A stretch of DNA of 64,000 bases from NCBI GenBank assembly GCA_937915865.1, contig CALGIG010000123.1, positions 69,235 through 133,234 on the forward strand, read 5' to 3'. Within the stretch, counting starts at the first letter, position 1, and each line of letters begins with the position of its first letter. Position numbers and translations under genes: made by a program. The stretch comes from an uncultured Prolixibacteraceae bacterium. Lineage in GTDB: Bacteria > Bacteroidota > Bacteroidia > Bacteroidales > Prolixibacteraceae. This document shows, piece after piece, positions 1-8,958 of the stretch. The notes below the pieces were generated by a model. The model was not told the origin of the DNA, searched no databases, and was given only the letters and a program-made list of their open reading frames with translations.

Positions 1-1980
1 ATCGTTATACTTTATTATCGAATAGTTGCTATGGTTAGCTAATTGCTGATTGTTGCTATAGTCAAAAGTAAGCACAAAGTTAAGTCCGTTGGCAAGATCG
101 CGCCCAACATTAAATTGCAAAAAATCGCGACGATAGAACCGTTTATAATTTTTCTCGAACCAGAGAGTATAAAAGTCGTTGTCGGTGACCGACATTCCGG
201 TTGTCCGGTTAAAATCTGAAGTAGTTGTTCCCACACCAATTCCAAACCAACTATTGGTCATTCCATTCCACTTGCGGGTTAACCGAAACGAAACGTCCAA
301 TTTCTCCCGTTTAAAAGCATATCCCAGATCGGAATTGAGCGAAAGGCGATGCCCAAGGCTATCAGCCCTGGTATAACTAAAAGGCAACTCAGCCCGTAAC
401 CCATCGACTGAATTAAACGAAAGCGCGCCAGGGTTCATGATACCGGGAATAGTAAAGTATTCATTCTTTTTAACCGAATCAACCGAATAATTATATCTTT
501 TGCCCATTAAAATATGTTTGGGACTGAACTTACGTTTTGAATTTTTAACCGAATCCTTAAATTCATGTTTCGAAGCTTTCAGCAAAAACGAGTCTTTTGA
601 TGCAAAACTTTTCTTTTCCAAATCGGTCAATGGAACTGGCCGCAGTGAGCTCCAGAAGGCGGAGTCGTTTCTTTCCTGCTTACGAGTTACTGTAAACGAC
701 GATTTTATTTCGAGAGGTTCCGGCGGGCTATTTCTATTGGCCTCGTTTTCAATCATCCGATTCAGCTTTACTGTTTCGCGATTACTGAGTTTAGGCTTTT
801 GCATCAACGCATCGATCTTGGTCTGCGTTTTACTCTTTTCAGTTTTCTCCTGGCTTTCTTTCTCCTTAATTAAAAAGTCCTGAACTGTTTGTTGTTCTCG
901 TAGTTGTTGCTCTTTAATACGGTTAATAAAACTGTGATCGAGCGCCGGGTTTAATGTTGTATTGTATTCGCTTATCGAAATAACTCCATTGAATTTAGCT
1001 TTTACCCCCAATCCGGCAATATCAGCATTAATATTGAAGTTGACAGGCATAAAGGTATGCGTATTAACTTCGGCATTCAACAGATTCAGATGTATTTCAG
1101 CCATTTCCTCCTTATAGGTCAAATCTGCCGATAATACATTCCAATACAAATCAGCAATATAAATATATCCTGAAAACAAGTTGTTACCATTATGTGCTGG
1201 TACAACTTTTATTTTGTTGATAGTACGACCTTGTTCGGTATATACACCCTCTAGTTTATACTTATAGCTTTGCATGGCTATTTTTCCTAAAGGGGCCAAA
1301 GGTTCGTCTGGTTTATTTTTATAAATAAAATCGCCAAGGGCCATGTCAATTCCAAGTCCGGGAATAGAGAAATTTTTTACCGTTGAGCGAGTAGCCAGAA
1401 CTTTCTGGTTCATTTTGTCCGGTAATTCGAAATCAACCTTATTAATTGTCTCTACAACAATCGGTTTATTTAATTCAACGCCTGCCTCCTTCATTCGTCC
1501 TTTAAACAAACTACCAATACCTTTCATCTGTTCAACCAGTCCGGTCCCTTTAATATAAACTTTACACGAGTATTTCGAAACCTGGTTCATATAATAAGGA
1601 GCCATTCCTATTGCGCGCCGAACAACAAAATATGCAGGGTCTTCACCCGAAGCCATCACCTTAACCTCCGGGATTTGGTATTCCTGATCCGCAAGCTGTA
1701 CGTTTTTCTCCTGAAAAGTACTGCCAATTGTCAATTCAAATGATTGAGTCTGATATCCCAGGCACTGATATAACACGGTATGTTTTCCCGAAGGAAGTTT
1801 TAGTTCATATTTCCCGTCAATATTGGAAGTTGTTCCTGTAGTCGACCTTGGAACATAAATGGTTGCAAACGGAATAACATCACCCCGTGAATTGGTAATA
1901 CGCCCGCGAATTCCTTGTGCTGAAGTAAAAACGAATGAAATAAAAACAAGAAAGGTGGAAAGTAATGGTTTTAATCTCAT
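1..1980 (-). CDS. DUF5686 family outer-membrane protein with carboxypeptidase-regulatory-like domain (3' end outside window)
   Basis: The frame stays open from the ATG at 1980 to the window edge, so at least 660 residues are present and the C-terminus is missing. It starts with a signal peptide (MRLKPLLSTFLVFISF..SAQ). A CarboxypepD_reg-like beta-sandwich follows (GIRGRITNSRGDVIPFATI, then GTTSNIDGKYELKLPSGKH). After that comes the long DUF5686 region, with a motif like DPAYFVVRRAIG near residue 110 and aromatic, alternating segments near the window edge that look like beta-barrel strands. Family members are about 820-850 residues, so perhaps 170 residues are lost. DUF5686 proteins are predicted outer-membrane proteins of Bacteroidota with no settled function. 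No partner gene is obvious downstream because the gene runs off the window. Confidence 0.85.
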   Translation of the reverse strand, partial: MRLKPLLSTFLVFISFVFTSAQGIRGRITNSRGDVIPFATIYVPRSTTGTTSNIDGKYELKLPSGKHTVLYQCLGYQTQSFELTIGSTFQEKNVQLADQEYQIPEVKVMASGEDPAYFVVRRAIGMAPYYMNQVSKYSCKVYIKGTGLVEQMKGIGSLFKGRMKEAGVELNKPIVVETINKVDFELPDKMNQKVLATRSTVKNFSIPGLGIDMALGDFIYKNKPDEPLAPLGKIAMQSYKYKLEGVYTEQGRTINKIKVVPAHNGNNLFSGYIYIADLYWNVLSADLTYKEEMAEIHLNLLNAEVNTHTFMPVNFNINADIAGLGVKAKFNGVISISEYNTTLNPALDHSFINRIKEQQLREQQTVQDFLIKEKESQEKTEKSKTQTKIDALMQKPKLSNRETVKLNRMIENEANRNSPPEPLEIKSSFTVTRKQERNDSAFWSSLRPVPLTDLEKKSFASKDSFLLKASKHEFKDSVKNSKRKFSPKHILMGKRYNYSVDSVKKNEYFTIPGIMNPGALSFNSVDGLRAELPFSYTRADSLGHRLSLNSDLGYAFKREKLDVSFRLTRKWNGMTNSWFGIGVGTTTSDFNRTTGMSVTDNDFYTLWFEKNYKRFYRRDFLQFNVGRDLANGLNFVLTFDYSNNQQLANHSNYSIIKYND

Positions 1981-2101
1981 GAGTCTTTTAGTATCTGGTT
2001 TTCTGAATATTCAAATGTAGTTGAATTGCTTCTTAATAAACATACAAAAAAGTTAAATAAAGTTAAGTTAACCAAGCTCGTTGAAAAAACCTTCAACTAT
2101 T

Positions 2102-2440
2102 TTATTTACGAATATGGTGGGGTAAATCCATTGGAACTTCAAACGAAATTTCGACTACACCTTTAAATTCACCGTTTTCCATCCAGGGTGTTTGGTGTAT
2201 CATTTTTCGTATACCATTTTTCTCGATGGTATACGAATTGGAAAAAGGCTCGGCAAGCATTTTTAATAACAAACTACGTGATGGTTCGGGGTGGCACTCA
2301 ATTAAACTTTCGCCAATCATATTTTCGCCACCCGATTTGGCAAACTGTGCTTTCGACCGGTCGTTCATGTAAACCACAATTCCTTTACGGTCGCAAACCG
2401 TTATCGCTCCTAAAAATTCGTTAGTCCAGTTCATTTCCAA
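2102..2440 (-). CDS. small stand-alone PAS domain protein
   Basis: The 112-residue protein is essentially one PAS fold. It has an opening strand (FLGAITVCDRKGIVVYMNDRS), a helix and turn (AKSGGENMIGESLIECHPEPSR), and closing strands ending in GEFKGVVEISFEVP. There is no kinase, HTH or membrane segment. Single PAS proteins of this kind bind a small ligand or serve as dimerisation partners; the ligand cannot be read from the sequence. The gene lies alone, 121 bp downstream of its neighbour's start and 185 bp from the end of the GH16-like gene upstream. Confidence 0.7.
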   Translation of the reverse strand: MEMNWTNEFLGAITVCDRKGIVVYMNDRSKAQFAKSGGENMIGESLIECHPEPSRSLLLKMLAEPFSNSYTIEKNGIRKMIHQTPWMENGEFKGVVEISFEVPMDLPHHIRK

Positions 2441-2625
2441 TGATTAAGGTTGATTGATTATTTCTGATTGAAAAAGTTCGAAGCGCTTAATGTGAACCAA
2501 AATTCGGAGTTGAGAAAATTGCTGCGGGTTTCGCTAATTACTGTCACTGATTTTTTCTCTATACTCCATGCCCAAATCGTAAAGCTATTTCATTTCCAAA
2601 TCTCAATACTCATATTTTCAATTCT

Positions 2626-4116
2626 TTAAACTTTATGATGTTGATAAAAACGTACCCAATCAATCTCAAATGTGTGCGGCAAATGATTAACCGGTTCAGC
2701 AACAACAATTGAAGCTATGTTCAAGTGCATCTTTATATTCGGAATATCCTGGTTAATAGTATACAACTCACGTCCGTTAACCTTCCACGTTAAGGCGTGC
2801 GAAGTCCATTCCAGTCTAAAAATATAATATTCACCTGATTTCAATCCATTAATATCTTCACATAGAGCATTTACTCCTGATGATACTTTTGAAAGCAACC
2901 CCACACGGTTTTTTGCACCCATTTCAACTAAATTGATTTGCGGCGAAGCTTCTTCTCCCAATAAATAAATAGCATCGGCAAAATAAGGCGATGGAGCATA
3001 TTTTACTTTTACTTCCAGTATTCCATGCTTCCACCAGTCGATACCTGCAGTTGACACAATTCCAGAAGAATAATCAAAACTTCGCTCAACAAAACCCAAA
3101 GGTATCTGCCATTGCATGCCACGGGTTGGCTCTTTTCGAACCTGAATTTTTAATGTATTGAATTCAATCGAAACATTGCGCCCTTCAGTAAAAGCATGAA
3201 GGTCGCCCATTTGAGAATAATTTCGTCCTAAAGCCTGATGTCCCCAATACGATTGTGTCATCCATTTTTGGTGATCAAGACTTCCAACTTTAAATTTATC
3301 TTCAAAAACCAAATCCCATTTTTTAAAGAAACCAAAAGCATCCGATTTATTGTACTTCTGGTAATTAACCAATTGTGGCAGTTTTTTTAATTCAGTAAAC
3401 CGTGTTTCCCTGGCATGGTCTTCGGTTTTTTCCCATTTATGTTTATCTTCCAGATATGCAACCCGATCTTTATACTCGTTCGAATCAATAAGCTTTTTTA
3501 GTTCTTCGTAACGTCTTCGTTCGGGCGAATCTTTAAATTTTTGATAGTTCTGGTAATCTTTTGATTTGGCAAAACGTTCGTAAAACCTGATATTATCCGA
3601 GTTTTTAAGTTTATGGTATTGGGCATTTTTTGCAAATTCTTCAGTCTTCTCGTCCTTCTTCTTTTTTGAATCGAAGATCGGACTGTGTACCAGTTCTTTT
3701 AATTTCTTGTATGATACGAGTTCTTCAGAAACCGAAATTTTCTCGAACCGTTTCAAGTCTTCAGAATTTTGTATTTGATAAAACCGCTGCAATTGAGAGT
3801 TTTTACCCAACTTACTATATTCCGACTTTTGCGCCTCCTCTTTACTCCCTTTCAAAACCAAGCGCTGAATTTCATGTTTATGTTGCAGAAAGGTTGGCGA
3901 TTTTAACAACAAATCAAGTTCATTGTATTCTTTAAGTTCCGTCGACTTTTCGAACTCACAATACATCTTATAATCAGCAAGTAAGATATCATACGCTGCT
4001 TCAAGTTTTGCAGTTGATTTGATCAATCCAAATGTTCGGGCCAAAAACAGTTTTAACGACATAACCGGTTTTTTTGTGACTGAATTTCGAAGCTTTAAAA
4101 ATAGCAAATAAAACAA
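2626..4116 (-). CDS. repeat protein with C-terminal GH16-like (concanavalin-fold) domain, catalytic motif degenerate
   Basis: The first ~270 of 496 residues are charged, helical and repetitive. Units of the style Y-x-x-L-K-x-S-x-x-x-x-x-Y/F-x-K-F-x-x-S recur at about residues 47-80, 98-150, 165-215 and 238-270. The last ~225 residues resemble a GH16 beta-jelly roll: FEDKFKVGSLDHQKW, then SSGIVSTAG.WWKHGILEVKVKY, then a W-x-V-N-G-R-E-L strand pair. Where active GH16 enzymes have E-x-D-x-x-E, this protein reads Q-I-N-L-V-E, so the nucleophile Glu and the assisting Asp are replaced by amides. It is therefore probably a carbohydrate-binding or structural protein rather than a hydrolase. No clear signal peptide is seen. 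A second ATG at 4062 (MSLKLFLARTF) is a plausible alternative start. Confidence 0.6.
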   Translation of the reverse strand: MFYLLFLKLRNSVTKKPVMSLKLFLARTFGLIKSTAKLEAAYDILLADYKMYCEFEKSTELKEYNELDLLLKSPTFLQHKHEIQRLVLKGSKEEAQKSEYSKLGKNSQLQRFYQIQNSEDLKRFEKISVSEELVSYKKLKELVHSPIFDSKKKKDEKTEEFAKNAQYHKLKNSDNIRFYERFAKSKDYQNYQKFKDSPERRRYEELKKLIDSNEYKDRVAYLEDKHKWEKTEDHARETRFTELKKLPQLVNYQKYNKSDAFGFFKKWDLVFEDKFKVGSLDHQKWMTQSYWGHQALGRNYSQMGDLHAFTEGRNVSIEFNTLKIQVRKEPTRGMQWQIPLGFVERSFDYSSGIVSTAGIDWWKHGILEVKVKYAPSPYFADAIYLLGEEASPQINLVEMGAKNRVGLLSKVSSGVNALCEDINGLKSGEYYIFRLEWTSHALTWKVNGRELYTINQDIPNIKMHLNIASIVVAEPVNHLPHTFEIDWVRFYQHHKV

Positions 4117-4248
4117 ACAACTTTGTTTTTTGAATAAGTTCGGATAAAAAACGCTAAATTCAATAAAAAATTATATGAATTGCATTAGGTGTTTGTTGTT
4201 CGATTAACTGTCTGTAAATTGCAAAACAAAACCGAAAACTATATAATA

Positions 4249-5403
4249 ATGAGAAACATCGTAAAACTATTTGGAATATTCATCCTGACTTTATCGTTTA
4301 ACCTCGCGTTTAGTCAGAATTTTTTGGATAAAGAATATAAACCAGGTAAAACATACGTCTTGCTTGCCCATCCTACGGTTCAAAACATCGAAACCATACA
4401 TTTCCTGTTGGATAACAAACTTCTCCAACTTCATGATGTCGAATTTGTTGGTTTTTATTCAACTGCCGAAGCTTACGACTATAATCAAACAATTGCCCTG
4501 TTAAAACAACCAGAAATGCATATCTTCCATTTGCAAAAAGTTAATGAAGTGATGAGCTCATCGCAAGTCTATCACCAGAACGAATGGACGCCTGTTTTCA
4601 AAAAATTGTTCGATTGCTCGGTCGGGGCATTTTTCTTTGGTGGACCCGATATTCAACCAGAAATATATAAGCAGGAAAACAAATATTCGGTAGTCACCGA
4701 TCCTAACAGGCATTTATTCGAACTGAGTTTTTTGTTCCAGATTTTAGGAGGATATCAAAACGACCAGTTTAAACCATTCATTGCCGAAAAACCTGCTTAT
4801 TTTGTTACCGGATTCTGCCTTGGCCTGCAAACCATAAATGTTGCCACTGGCGGATCATTAACCCAGGATATTCCGGCGCAGACATACAACAAAAAGACTC
4901 CTGAAGAAATTCTAAAATTGAAAAAAGATCAGATGCACCGAAACTATTGGCCCGAAGTATCGAAAGATACGGCCTTAATGGGCATTAGTTTCCATCAGAT
5001 CGAATTTACAGCTCATCCGTTTTTCCTTGAAAAAGTGAAGGCAAACAGCAAATTTAAGCCAACTGTTTTAAGCAGCCATCACCAGGCAATTGACGAGTTG
5101 GGTAAAAACCTTATTGTTACGGCTACCTCGCTCGATGGCAATGTAATAGAAGCCATCCAGCATCGATTATACGAAAATGTTTTCGCCGTACAATTTCATC
5201 CCGAAGTCCCCGACTTATACAAAGAAGGCAAGAAAAAGAAGTTTACCCCTACTGATACACCAAAGTCATATTACGAAATGCTTTCGCCTGAAGATCATGA
5301 ATTTCACCAGAAATACTGGGATTTGATTACCCGGTCGATAAAGGCTTCAATAAAAGCACAAAGCGAGAAGAAGTTCGAGAATTCGGGAGTTACGAAAAAA
5401 TAA
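4249..5403 (+). CDS. exported class I glutamine amidotransferase-like / gamma-glutamyl hydrolase-like protein (peptidase C26 type)
   Basis: Start chosen at the ATG at 4249, which begins a clean signal peptide (MRNIVKLFGIFILTLSFN..SQ); the longer frame opens at a GTG and adds a non-signal prefix. The mature 384-residue chain has the class I amidotransferase layout. Strands around YVLLAHPTVQNIETIHFLL and FFFGGPDIQPE come first, then the nucleophile elbow GFCLGLQ. SSHHQAIDELG follows, and the His-Glu pair sits in QFHPEVPD. The order and the HHQ motif match the PuuD/gamma-glutamyl-GABA hydrolase branch, which acts on isopeptide-linked glutamate. Export is unusual for that branch. It is divergent from the GH16-like gene and followed by prfC with its own promoter. 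Confidence 0.7.
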   Translation: MRNIVKLFGIFILTLSFNLAFSQNFLDKEYKPGKTYVLLAHPTVQNIETIHFLLDNKLLQLHDVEFVGFYSTAEAYDYNQTIALLKQPEMHIFHLQKVNEVMSSSQVYHQNEWTPVFKKLFDCSVGAFFFGGPDIQPEIYKQENKYSVVTDPNRHLFELSFLFQILGGYQNDQFKPFIAEKPAYFVTGFCLGLQTINVATGGSLTQDIPAQTYNKKTPEEILKLKKDQMHRNYWPEVSKDTALMGISFHQIEFTAHPFFLEKVKANSKFKPTVLSSHHQAIDELGKNLIVTATSLDGNVIEAIQHRLYENVFAVQFHPEVPDLYKEGKKKKFTPTDTPKSYYEMLSPEDHEFHQKYWDLITRSIKASIKAQSEKKFENSGVTKK

Positions 5404-5492
5404 AGGACCAATTTAAAACAGTTTCGAGTAACACTTACACCCATTCTGCCATTCAATCGTTAAGCTCTTCAATTTCGTATCAGATAAAGTTC

Positions 5493-5500
5493 TATTTTTG
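5493..5500 (+). promoter_or_regulatory. -7 promoter box upstream of prfC
   Basis: TATTTTTG matches the Bacteroidota -7 consensus TAnnTTTG and lies 24 bp before the ATG at 5525. It overlaps the TTG that opens the longer frame at 5498, so the longer reading would start upstream of the expected transcript; this supports the ATG start. No good TTTG is seen at -33. Confidence 0.5.
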
Positions 5501-5524
5501 CAGCTCGAAAAATTGATAGACAGG

Positions 5525-7099
5525 ATGAGTAACCAGACAGAAATTCAGCGAAGAAGAACATTTGCAATTGTTAGTCACCCCGATGCCGGGAAAACTACAT
5601 TGACTGAAAAATTATTGCTTTTCGGGGGCGCCATTCGTGTAGCCGGAGCCGTTAAAAGCAATAAAATTAAGAAAGCTGCTACCTCCGACTTTATGGAAAT
5701 TGAGCGTCAGCGAGGTATTTCTGTAGCAACTTCGGTTATGGGTTTCGAGTATCGCGACTACAAGGTAAATATTCTGGATACTCCCGGTCACCAGGATTTC
5801 CAGGAAGATACCTTCCGTACGCTTACTGCAGTTGATAGTGTTATCATCGTTATTGACGCAGCCAAAGGAGTTGAGCCGCAAACCGAAAAGCTGATGAATG
5901 TGTGCCGTATGCGCAAAACACCGGTTATCGTATTCATCAATAAACTCGACCGTCCAACCGGCGACACTTTTGAATTACTCGACGAAATTGAGAAACAGCT
6001 GCAAATCAGTGTAAACCCTTTGAGCTGGCCAATTAACAATGGGCCCGATTTCAAGGGCGTTTACAACATTTATAACAAAAGCCTGAATTTGTTTAAAGCC
6101 AATGTACAGGAAATTGAAACCGGAATTTCGTTCAGCAATATCGACAGTCCGGAACTGGAAGAACACATTGGTAAAGATGCTGATAAACTGCGCGAAGAGC
6201 TTGAACTGGTTTATGGCGTTTATCCTGATCTCAACATTGAAGAATATCTGGCAGGAAACCTTGCCCCCGTATTCTTTGGCAGTGCCCTTTACAATTTTGG
6301 AGTTCAGGAATTGCTCGATACTTTTGTTGAAATAGCGCCATATCCCCGCCCTAGCCAAACCGAAGAACGAACAATTTATCCCGAAGATGAAAAGTTCAGC
6401 GGGTTCGTATTTAAAATTCATGCTAACATCGACCCGAACCACCGTAGCCGTATTGCCTTTGTAAAAGTTTGCTCCGGAAAATTCGAGCGTAACAATATTT
6501 ATACGCATGTCCGCTCTGGAAAATCGTTCCGCATTTCGAGCCCAACTGCTTTTATGGCGGCACAAAAAGAAGTGATTGAAGAAGCTTACCCTGGCGATAT
6601 TATTGGTGTGCCCGACAATGGCACTTTTATCATCGGCGATACATTAACCGAAGGCGAACTAATCCATTTCAAAGGAATTCCAAGCTTCTCGCCTGAATTA
6701 TTCCGATACGTGGAAAATGCTGACCCGATGAAAACCAAGCAGCTCAACAAAGGTGTAGATCAGTTGACTGACGAAGGTGTTGCTCAGTTATTTACCAGCG
6801 TTTTTAATGGTCGTAAAATTATTGGAACAGTAGGCCAGCTTCAATTCGAGGTAATTCAGTACCGTTTGGAACACGAATATAATGCGAAATGTCGTTTTGA
6901 ACCGCTGTCGATGTTTAAAGCATGTTGGATAGAAAGTGATAATCCAAAAGCATTGGCCGAATTTAAAAACCGTAAGCACCAGAAAATGGCAGTCGATAAA
7001 CGTGGCCGCGATGTATTTATGGCCGACTCGCAATTCATTCTCGATATGGCCCAAAGCGAATTTAAGGAAATTAAGTTCCATTTTACTTCTGAATTTTAG
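5525..7099 (+). CDS. prfC: peptide chain release factor 3 (RF3 GTPase)
   Basis: This 524-residue translational GTPase recycles RF1/RF2 from the ribosome after termination. The N-terminal G domain shows G1 (SHPDAGKTTLTEK), switch region (FMEIERQRGISVATSV), G3 (DTPGHQDF) and G4 (NKLDRPTGD). A beta-barrel domain II follows (GFVFKIHANIDPNHRSRIAFVKV), then the RF3-type C-terminal domain (VGQLQFEVIQYRLEHEYNAKC). Length and order match RF3 rather than EF-G or TypA. The start at 5525 (MSNQTEIQRRRTFAIV) mirrors the family N-terminus, and a -7 box sits just upstream. Confidence 0.97.
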   Translation: MSNQTEIQRRRTFAIVSHPDAGKTTLTEKLLLFGGAIRVAGAVKSNKIKKAATSDFMEIERQRGISVATSVMGFEYRDYKVNILDTPGHQDFQEDTFRTLTAVDSVIIVIDAAKGVEPQTEKLMNVCRMRKTPVIVFINKLDRPTGDTFELLDEIEKQLQISVNPLSWPINNGPDFKGVYNIYNKSLNLFKANVQEIETGISFSNIDSPELEEHIGKDADKLREELELVYGVYPDLNIEEYLAGNLAPVFFGSALYNFGVQELLDTFVEIAPYPRPSQTEERTIYPEDEKFSGFVFKIHANIDPNHRSRIAFVKVCSGKFERNNIYTHVRSGKSFRISSPTAFMAAQKEVIEEAYPGDIIGVPDNGTFIIGDTLTEGELIHFKGIPSFSPELFRYVENADPMKTKQLNKGVDQLTDEGVAQLFTSVFNGRKIIGTVGQLQFEVIQYRLEHEYNAKCRFEPLSMFKACWIESDNPKALAEFKNRKHQKMAVDKRGRDVFMADSQFILDMAQSEFKEIKFHFTSEF

Positions 7100-7207
7100 C
7101 CATAGAATTTTGCTATCGACAGCGCAAATTTGCATTGACAGTGATCATTTTGTTCAAACTTTTGTTTTATTAGATCAACAAATTGAATGGAAACTCAAAA
7201 ACTGACG

Positions 7208-8233
7208 ATGGGAACAAAAAAAACTGCTGTTATACTAATTAATGTGGGCACGCCTGACGAACCTAAAGTAAGCGCTGTCCGCCGTTATTTGTCTGAGTTT
7301 TTAAACGACAGGCGGGTTATCGATCTTCCGCTCGTCGCACAAAAGTTGCTGGTCAACCTCATCATTGTTCCATTCCGTGCACCCAAGTCCACCAAGTTAT
7401 ACCAGCGTCTATGGACAGAAAAAGGTTCACCGTTGCTGTATTTCTCCGAATCAGTGCAATCGGGCTTGCAGGAAAAGCTGGGCAAAACAGCCGATGTTTT
7501 TATGGCTATGCGCTATGGTAATCCATCCATCAACAAAGCTCTTTCTGCCATACAGGCAGGCAACTACGATAAAATTATAGTGTTTCCGCAATTTCCGCAA
7601 TATGCTTCGTCAACTAATGGCACAGCCATCCACGCTGTAATCGATGGTATTCGAAAGTGGAATACAATTCCTGAAATTCAGATAATTAACCAATTTTACG
7701 ATCACCCGGCATTTGTGCAAGCTTATGCCGACCGGATTAAATCGTATAATCCTGAAAGTTTCGACCACATAGTTTTTACTTACCATGGTTTGCCCAACCG
7801 CCATTTGGAAAAGAACCATCCAAATGAATCAATATCAAGTTGCAACTGCGAGAATCAATTACCTGAGTTTGGTAAATTCTGCTATAAAGCTACTTGTTAC
7901 CAAACCACCCGCCTACTGGCGCAATTGCTCAACCTTGACAAAAGCAGATATTCGGTTTCGTTTCAGTCGCGTCTTTCGAATAACTGGATGACACCATTTA
8001 CCGATAAAAACCTGATTGACCGTGCTAAATCAGGATGTAGAAATATTTTGGTTGTGGCTCCTTCGTTTGTTGCCGATTGCCTGGAAACAACTGTTGAAAT
8101 TGGTTACGAGTACAAAGAAATGTTTAAACGCGAAGGCGGTGAAAAATTAGAGATGGTAGAAAGTCTAAATGACTGGCCCCATTGGATTGATGCCATGAAC
8201 GAGATACTAAAGCCTTACCTGGATAAAAAATAG
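7208..8233 (+). CDS. hemH: ferrochelatase
   Basis: It inserts Fe2+ into protoporphyrin IX, the last step of protohaem synthesis. The 341-residue chain begins with the family strand AVILINVGTPDEP. It carries the metal/porphyrin His in FTYHGLPNRHL, then a Cys-rich stretch (SCNCENQ...FCYKATCYQT). The signature SYSVSFQSRLSNNWMTP-like region follows, and the chain ends with VVAPSFVADCLETTVEIGYEY, where the second conserved acidic cluster (ETTVE) lies. The ATG at 7208 is favoured; one at 7187 would add seven residues. It sits 108 bp after prfC and ends inside a hairpin terminator. Confidence 0.96.
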   Translation: MGTKKTAVILINVGTPDEPKVSAVRRYLSEFLNDRRVIDLPLVAQKLLVNLIIVPFRAPKSTKLYQRLWTEKGSPLLYFSESVQSGLQEKLGKTADVFMAMRYGNPSINKALSAIQAGNYDKIIVFPQFPQYASSTNGTAIHAVIDGIRKWNTIPEIQIINQFYDHPAFVQAYADRIKSYNPESFDHIVFTYHGLPNRHLEKNHPNESISSCNCENQLPEFGKFCYKATCYQTTRLLAQLLNLDKSRYSVSFQSRLSNNWMTPFTDKNLIDRAKSGCRNILVVAPSFVADCLETTVEIGYEYKEMFKREGGEKLEMVESLNDWPHWIDAMNEILKPYLDKK

Positions 8234-8267
8234 AGGTTTCACCAAATAAAACAGGTAAAACCTCTAT
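8230..8267 (+). terminator. hairpin terminator after hemH
   Basis: A 10-bp stem (ATAGAGGTTT, 8230-8239, pairing with AAACCTCTAT, 8258-8267) includes the hemH stop codon. The loop is 18 nt. The following sequence is A/T-rich but has no pure T-run, so strength is uncertain. Confidence 0.5.
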
Positions 8268-8424
8268 ATAAATTATTGAATTGATTGATTTATGTAATAC
8301 AACCGAAGTTGTGATCACTCGCTTTATATACTGTAAATACTATTTGCAAATATTAGGTCGCTACTCAACCATTTAATTACACTTAAAATATACAAACAAG
8401 CAATAAACCTACAAAATTTCCTGA

Positions 8425-8706
8425 TTAAATGTACAAACAATAATAGGCAACCTGCTCGTTTGCCCGAACTTTAAACTTAACATCCCTGGCAACAACAAAA
8501 GTTTCGCCTTTCAGGTAGCTCGTCCAAACAGATTCACCGGAGAGCATAACATCAAGAACACCACTTGTAATAGTCATGTGTTCAATGGTACCTGTTCCAA
8601 ATTCGTATTCTCCGGCTTCCATAACCCCAATGGTAGCAATTCCCTCAACATTCTCAAGCGCTATCGATTTTACAGTTCCTCCAAAATATTCGTTTACTTT
8701 AAGCAT
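8425..8706 (-). CDS. ppnP: pyrimidine/purine nucleoside phosphorylase (YaiE/DUF1255 cupin)
   Basis: The 93-residue single cupin matches the PpnP family from end to end: N-E-Y-F-G-G-T-V-K-S-I at the start, GVMEAGEYEFGTGTIEHMTI in the middle, SGVLDVML.GE, and the ending YYCLYI. Family members catalyse phosphorolysis of several nucleosides, giving free base and ribose-1-phosphate in the cytoplasm. The gene stands alone, convergent with hemH and about 190 bp from its terminator. Confidence 0.9.
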   Translation of the reverse strand: MLKVNEYFGGTVKSIALENVEGIATIGVMEAGEYEFGTGTIEHMTITSGVLDVMLSGESVWTSYLKGETFVVARDVKFKVRANEQVAYYCLYI

Positions 8707-8958
8707 ATCAATATGTTTTTGATAGATTATCTGACAAAATTAAGGCGTAGATTAAGTTTTTTACACTTTTTATCACTAATTGGGCTCATTTTTTGATGTA
8801 AAGTTTAGAAAAGCACGAAGATTTGATTGATTTCTCTATAAAAAGACAGGAGTGAAAGGTAATGATCAAATTGTTGTTTGTCTACAATTAAACAATTAAT
8901 CAAATTAACTTATAAGTATTAGCAATGTCAAATCTTAGGCACTTAACACTTGTAGCTT

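Noticed and set aside
5498..5524. Longer prfC starting at a TTG at 5498
   Set aside because: That codon overlaps the -7 promoter box (5493-5500), so it would lie upstream of the expected transcript start; the ATG at 5525 also matches the family N-terminus.
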